Source: Hellea sp965224755
GTDB lineage: Bacteria; Pseudomonadota; Alphaproteobacteria; Caulobacterales; Maricaulaceae
DNA length: 64,000 bases
Reading direction: 5' to 3'
NCBI GenBank assembly: GCA_965224755.1
Contig: OZ245061.1
Span: 372,001-436,000, forward strand
Shown: piece by piece, positions 63,097-64,000 of the stretch
Layout: every line of letters starts with the position of its first letter
Position numbering within the stretch: the first letter of the stretch is position 1
Translations under genes and position numbers: made by a program
Notes under the pieces: generated by a model
Database searches by the model: none
Told to the model about the DNA's origin: nothing
What the model saw: the letters and a program-made list of their open reading frames with translations, nothing else

Positions 63097-63195
63097 TTTA
63101 CAAAGTTTACAAATTTTCTGATTTATAACACACACACTGTGACAAAAATACCTATAATTTACAAAAGTTTATGGACTCACATAGCTGTTTGTAAA
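63097..63195. promoter_or_regulatory. Four TTTACAAA operators between regulator and malate synthase
   Basis: TTTACAAA occurs at 63097-63104, 63106-63113 and 63158-63165, and its reverse complement TTTGTAAA at 63188-63195. The first two form a 9-base tandem spacing. The octamer resembles the AAAGTTTGCAAA-type RamB site. The arrangement suits control of both divergent genes. Confidence 0.65.
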
Positions 63196-63231
63196 TATAG
63201 TGTGGCAAGATTATAATTTATGGAGACCGCT

Positions 63232-64000
63232 ATGAACGCGCCAATGACAGTAGCCGACAAACCTATTCCGCGTCACCGCGTATTGGCTAAGGTCGTGGGC
63301 AAAGCCGGGCCGGGTTATGACGCCGTGCTGACTCCTGATGCCTTGTTGTTTTTGGCCGATCTTGAGCGCCGCTTCGGGCCGCAGCGCCGTATCTTGCTGG
63401 GCAATCGCCGCTTGCAGCAAGAGCGCTTTGACGACGGCGAAATGCCGAGCCAGCCGCTCGAAACCGAACATATCCGCAATTCCGTCTGGGACGTCGCGCC
63501 GTGCCCGAAAGCCCTGCAAGATCGCCGCGTTGAAATCACAGGCCCCGTTGACCGCAAAATGATGATCAATGCGCTCAATTGCGGCGCGAAGGTTTTCATG
63601 GCCGACTTTGAGGATGCGAGCAGCCCGACCTTTGCCAATATGATCGAGGGCCAAATTAATATGATGGATTATGCGCGGGGGACTTTATCTTTAAAGACTG
63701 AAAAAAAATCCTATACGCTTAACGCCGAAACTGCGGCGATGATGGTGCGCCCGCGCGGTTGGCATTTGGAAGAAAAAAACATCACCGTTGACGGCAAGCC
63801 GATGAGCGCCAGCTTGGTCGATTTTGGATTGCATATTTTCCACAACGGCAAATTACTGGCGGCAGATGGGCGCGGCCCGTTCTATTATCTGCCGAAAATA
63901 GAAGCCTATCAGGAAGCGCGCCTGTGGAATGATGTGTTTAACTTTGTCCAAGCGGTTTTGGATATTCCCAACGGCACAATTAAATCCACGGTTTTAATCG
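63232..64000 (+). CDS. aceB: Malate synthase, 3' part beyond the window
   Basis: An open frame from the ATG at 63232 (GGAGA upstream) that runs off the end after 256 codons. The sequence VFMADFEDASSPTFANMIEG and VRPRGWHLEEKNITVDG is that of malate synthase A (AceB). The enzyme joins glyoxylate and acetyl-CoA to malate in the glyoxylate cycle. The catalytic and CoA-binding C-terminal half lies outside. Divergent regulator and operator motifs imply control by acetate or fatty-acid availability. Confidence 0.93.
   Translation, partial: MNAPMTVADKPIPRHRVLAKVVGKAGPGYDAVLTPDALLFLADLERRFGPQRRILLGNRRLQQERFDDGEMPSQPLETEHIRNSVWDVAPCPKALQDRRVEITGPVDRKMMINALNCGAKVFMADFEDASSPTFANMIEGQINMMDYARGTLSLKTEKKSYTLNAETAAMMVRPRGWHLEEKNITVDGKPMSASLVDFGLHIFHNGKLLAADGRGPFYYLPKIEAYQEARLWNDVFNFVQAVLDIPNGTIKSTVLI

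Overview
This window looks like chromosomal DNA of a marine-type alphaproteobacterium, probably Caulobacterales, Maricaulales or Hyphomonadales-like. That is inferred from the moderately high G+C, a CC0125/CC1285-type lipoprotein, a TTAA-N7-TTAA CtrA-type box, a conserved-looking rsmB-(rpe)-heparinase-purH neighbourhood, a K+-independent H+-pyrophosphatase, large TonB-dependent receptors with a flavin halogenase, and several classes of alphaproteobacterial intergenic palindrome. I see no tRNA, rRNA, CRISPR array, integrase or transposase.

Layout. 0-8 kb: AlkB-like dioxygenase, an AT-rich DUF3800 gene, an old yellow enzyme, a FAD monooxygenase, glutamate dehydrogenase, a Pro/Gln-rich membrane protein behind a CtrA-type box, and argG. 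8-15 kb: an MscS channel, a LemA/DUF2207 pair, an SDR and pyrF. 15-20 kb: three low-complexity Ser/Tyr/Gly-rich secreted proteins with shared modules, interleaved with an SDHAF4-like gene and rsmB. 19.6-25.6 kb: a 24-codon relic of ribulose-phosphate 3-epimerase, heparinase II/III, a CapD-like epimerase, purH and an AT-rich DUF4262 gene. 25.8-33 kb: small membrane and envelope genes, aconitase, a TerB-like gene that appears frameshifted, yciB and an EamA transporter. 33.4-38.4 kb: a BlaI/BlaR1-like regulator-protease pair with a clear operator, a HELGH lipoprotein and a DegP/HtrA protease, which together suggest envelope-stress and proteolysis functions.

38.5-43.1 kb holds the most unusual structure. 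gyrB is followed by an AT-rich, trypsin-like protease gene with an unfamiliar N-terminal region, a palindromic element and a small secreted protein. Then comes a second, decayed copy of the last 60 codons of gyrB, in register without gaps but with 15 substitutions in 180 bases. This is what insertion or replacement at the 3' end of gyrB would leave behind.

43-53 kb: a TPR-like secreted protein divergent from a LysR regulator, YegP, ubiE, a Fur-type-site TonB receptor, a CC0125 lipoprotein and hppA. 53-59 kb: an accessory cluster of TonB receptor, sulfotransferase-like protein and tryptophan-halogenase-family enzyme. 59-64 kb: a sterol desaturase-family enzyme divergent from an AraC-type membrane regulator, a small secreted protein, and an XRE/DUF2083 regulator divergent from malate synthase (cut by the window edge) with four copies of an 8-bp motif between them.

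All family assignments come from reading motifs and overall protein character; no database search was run.
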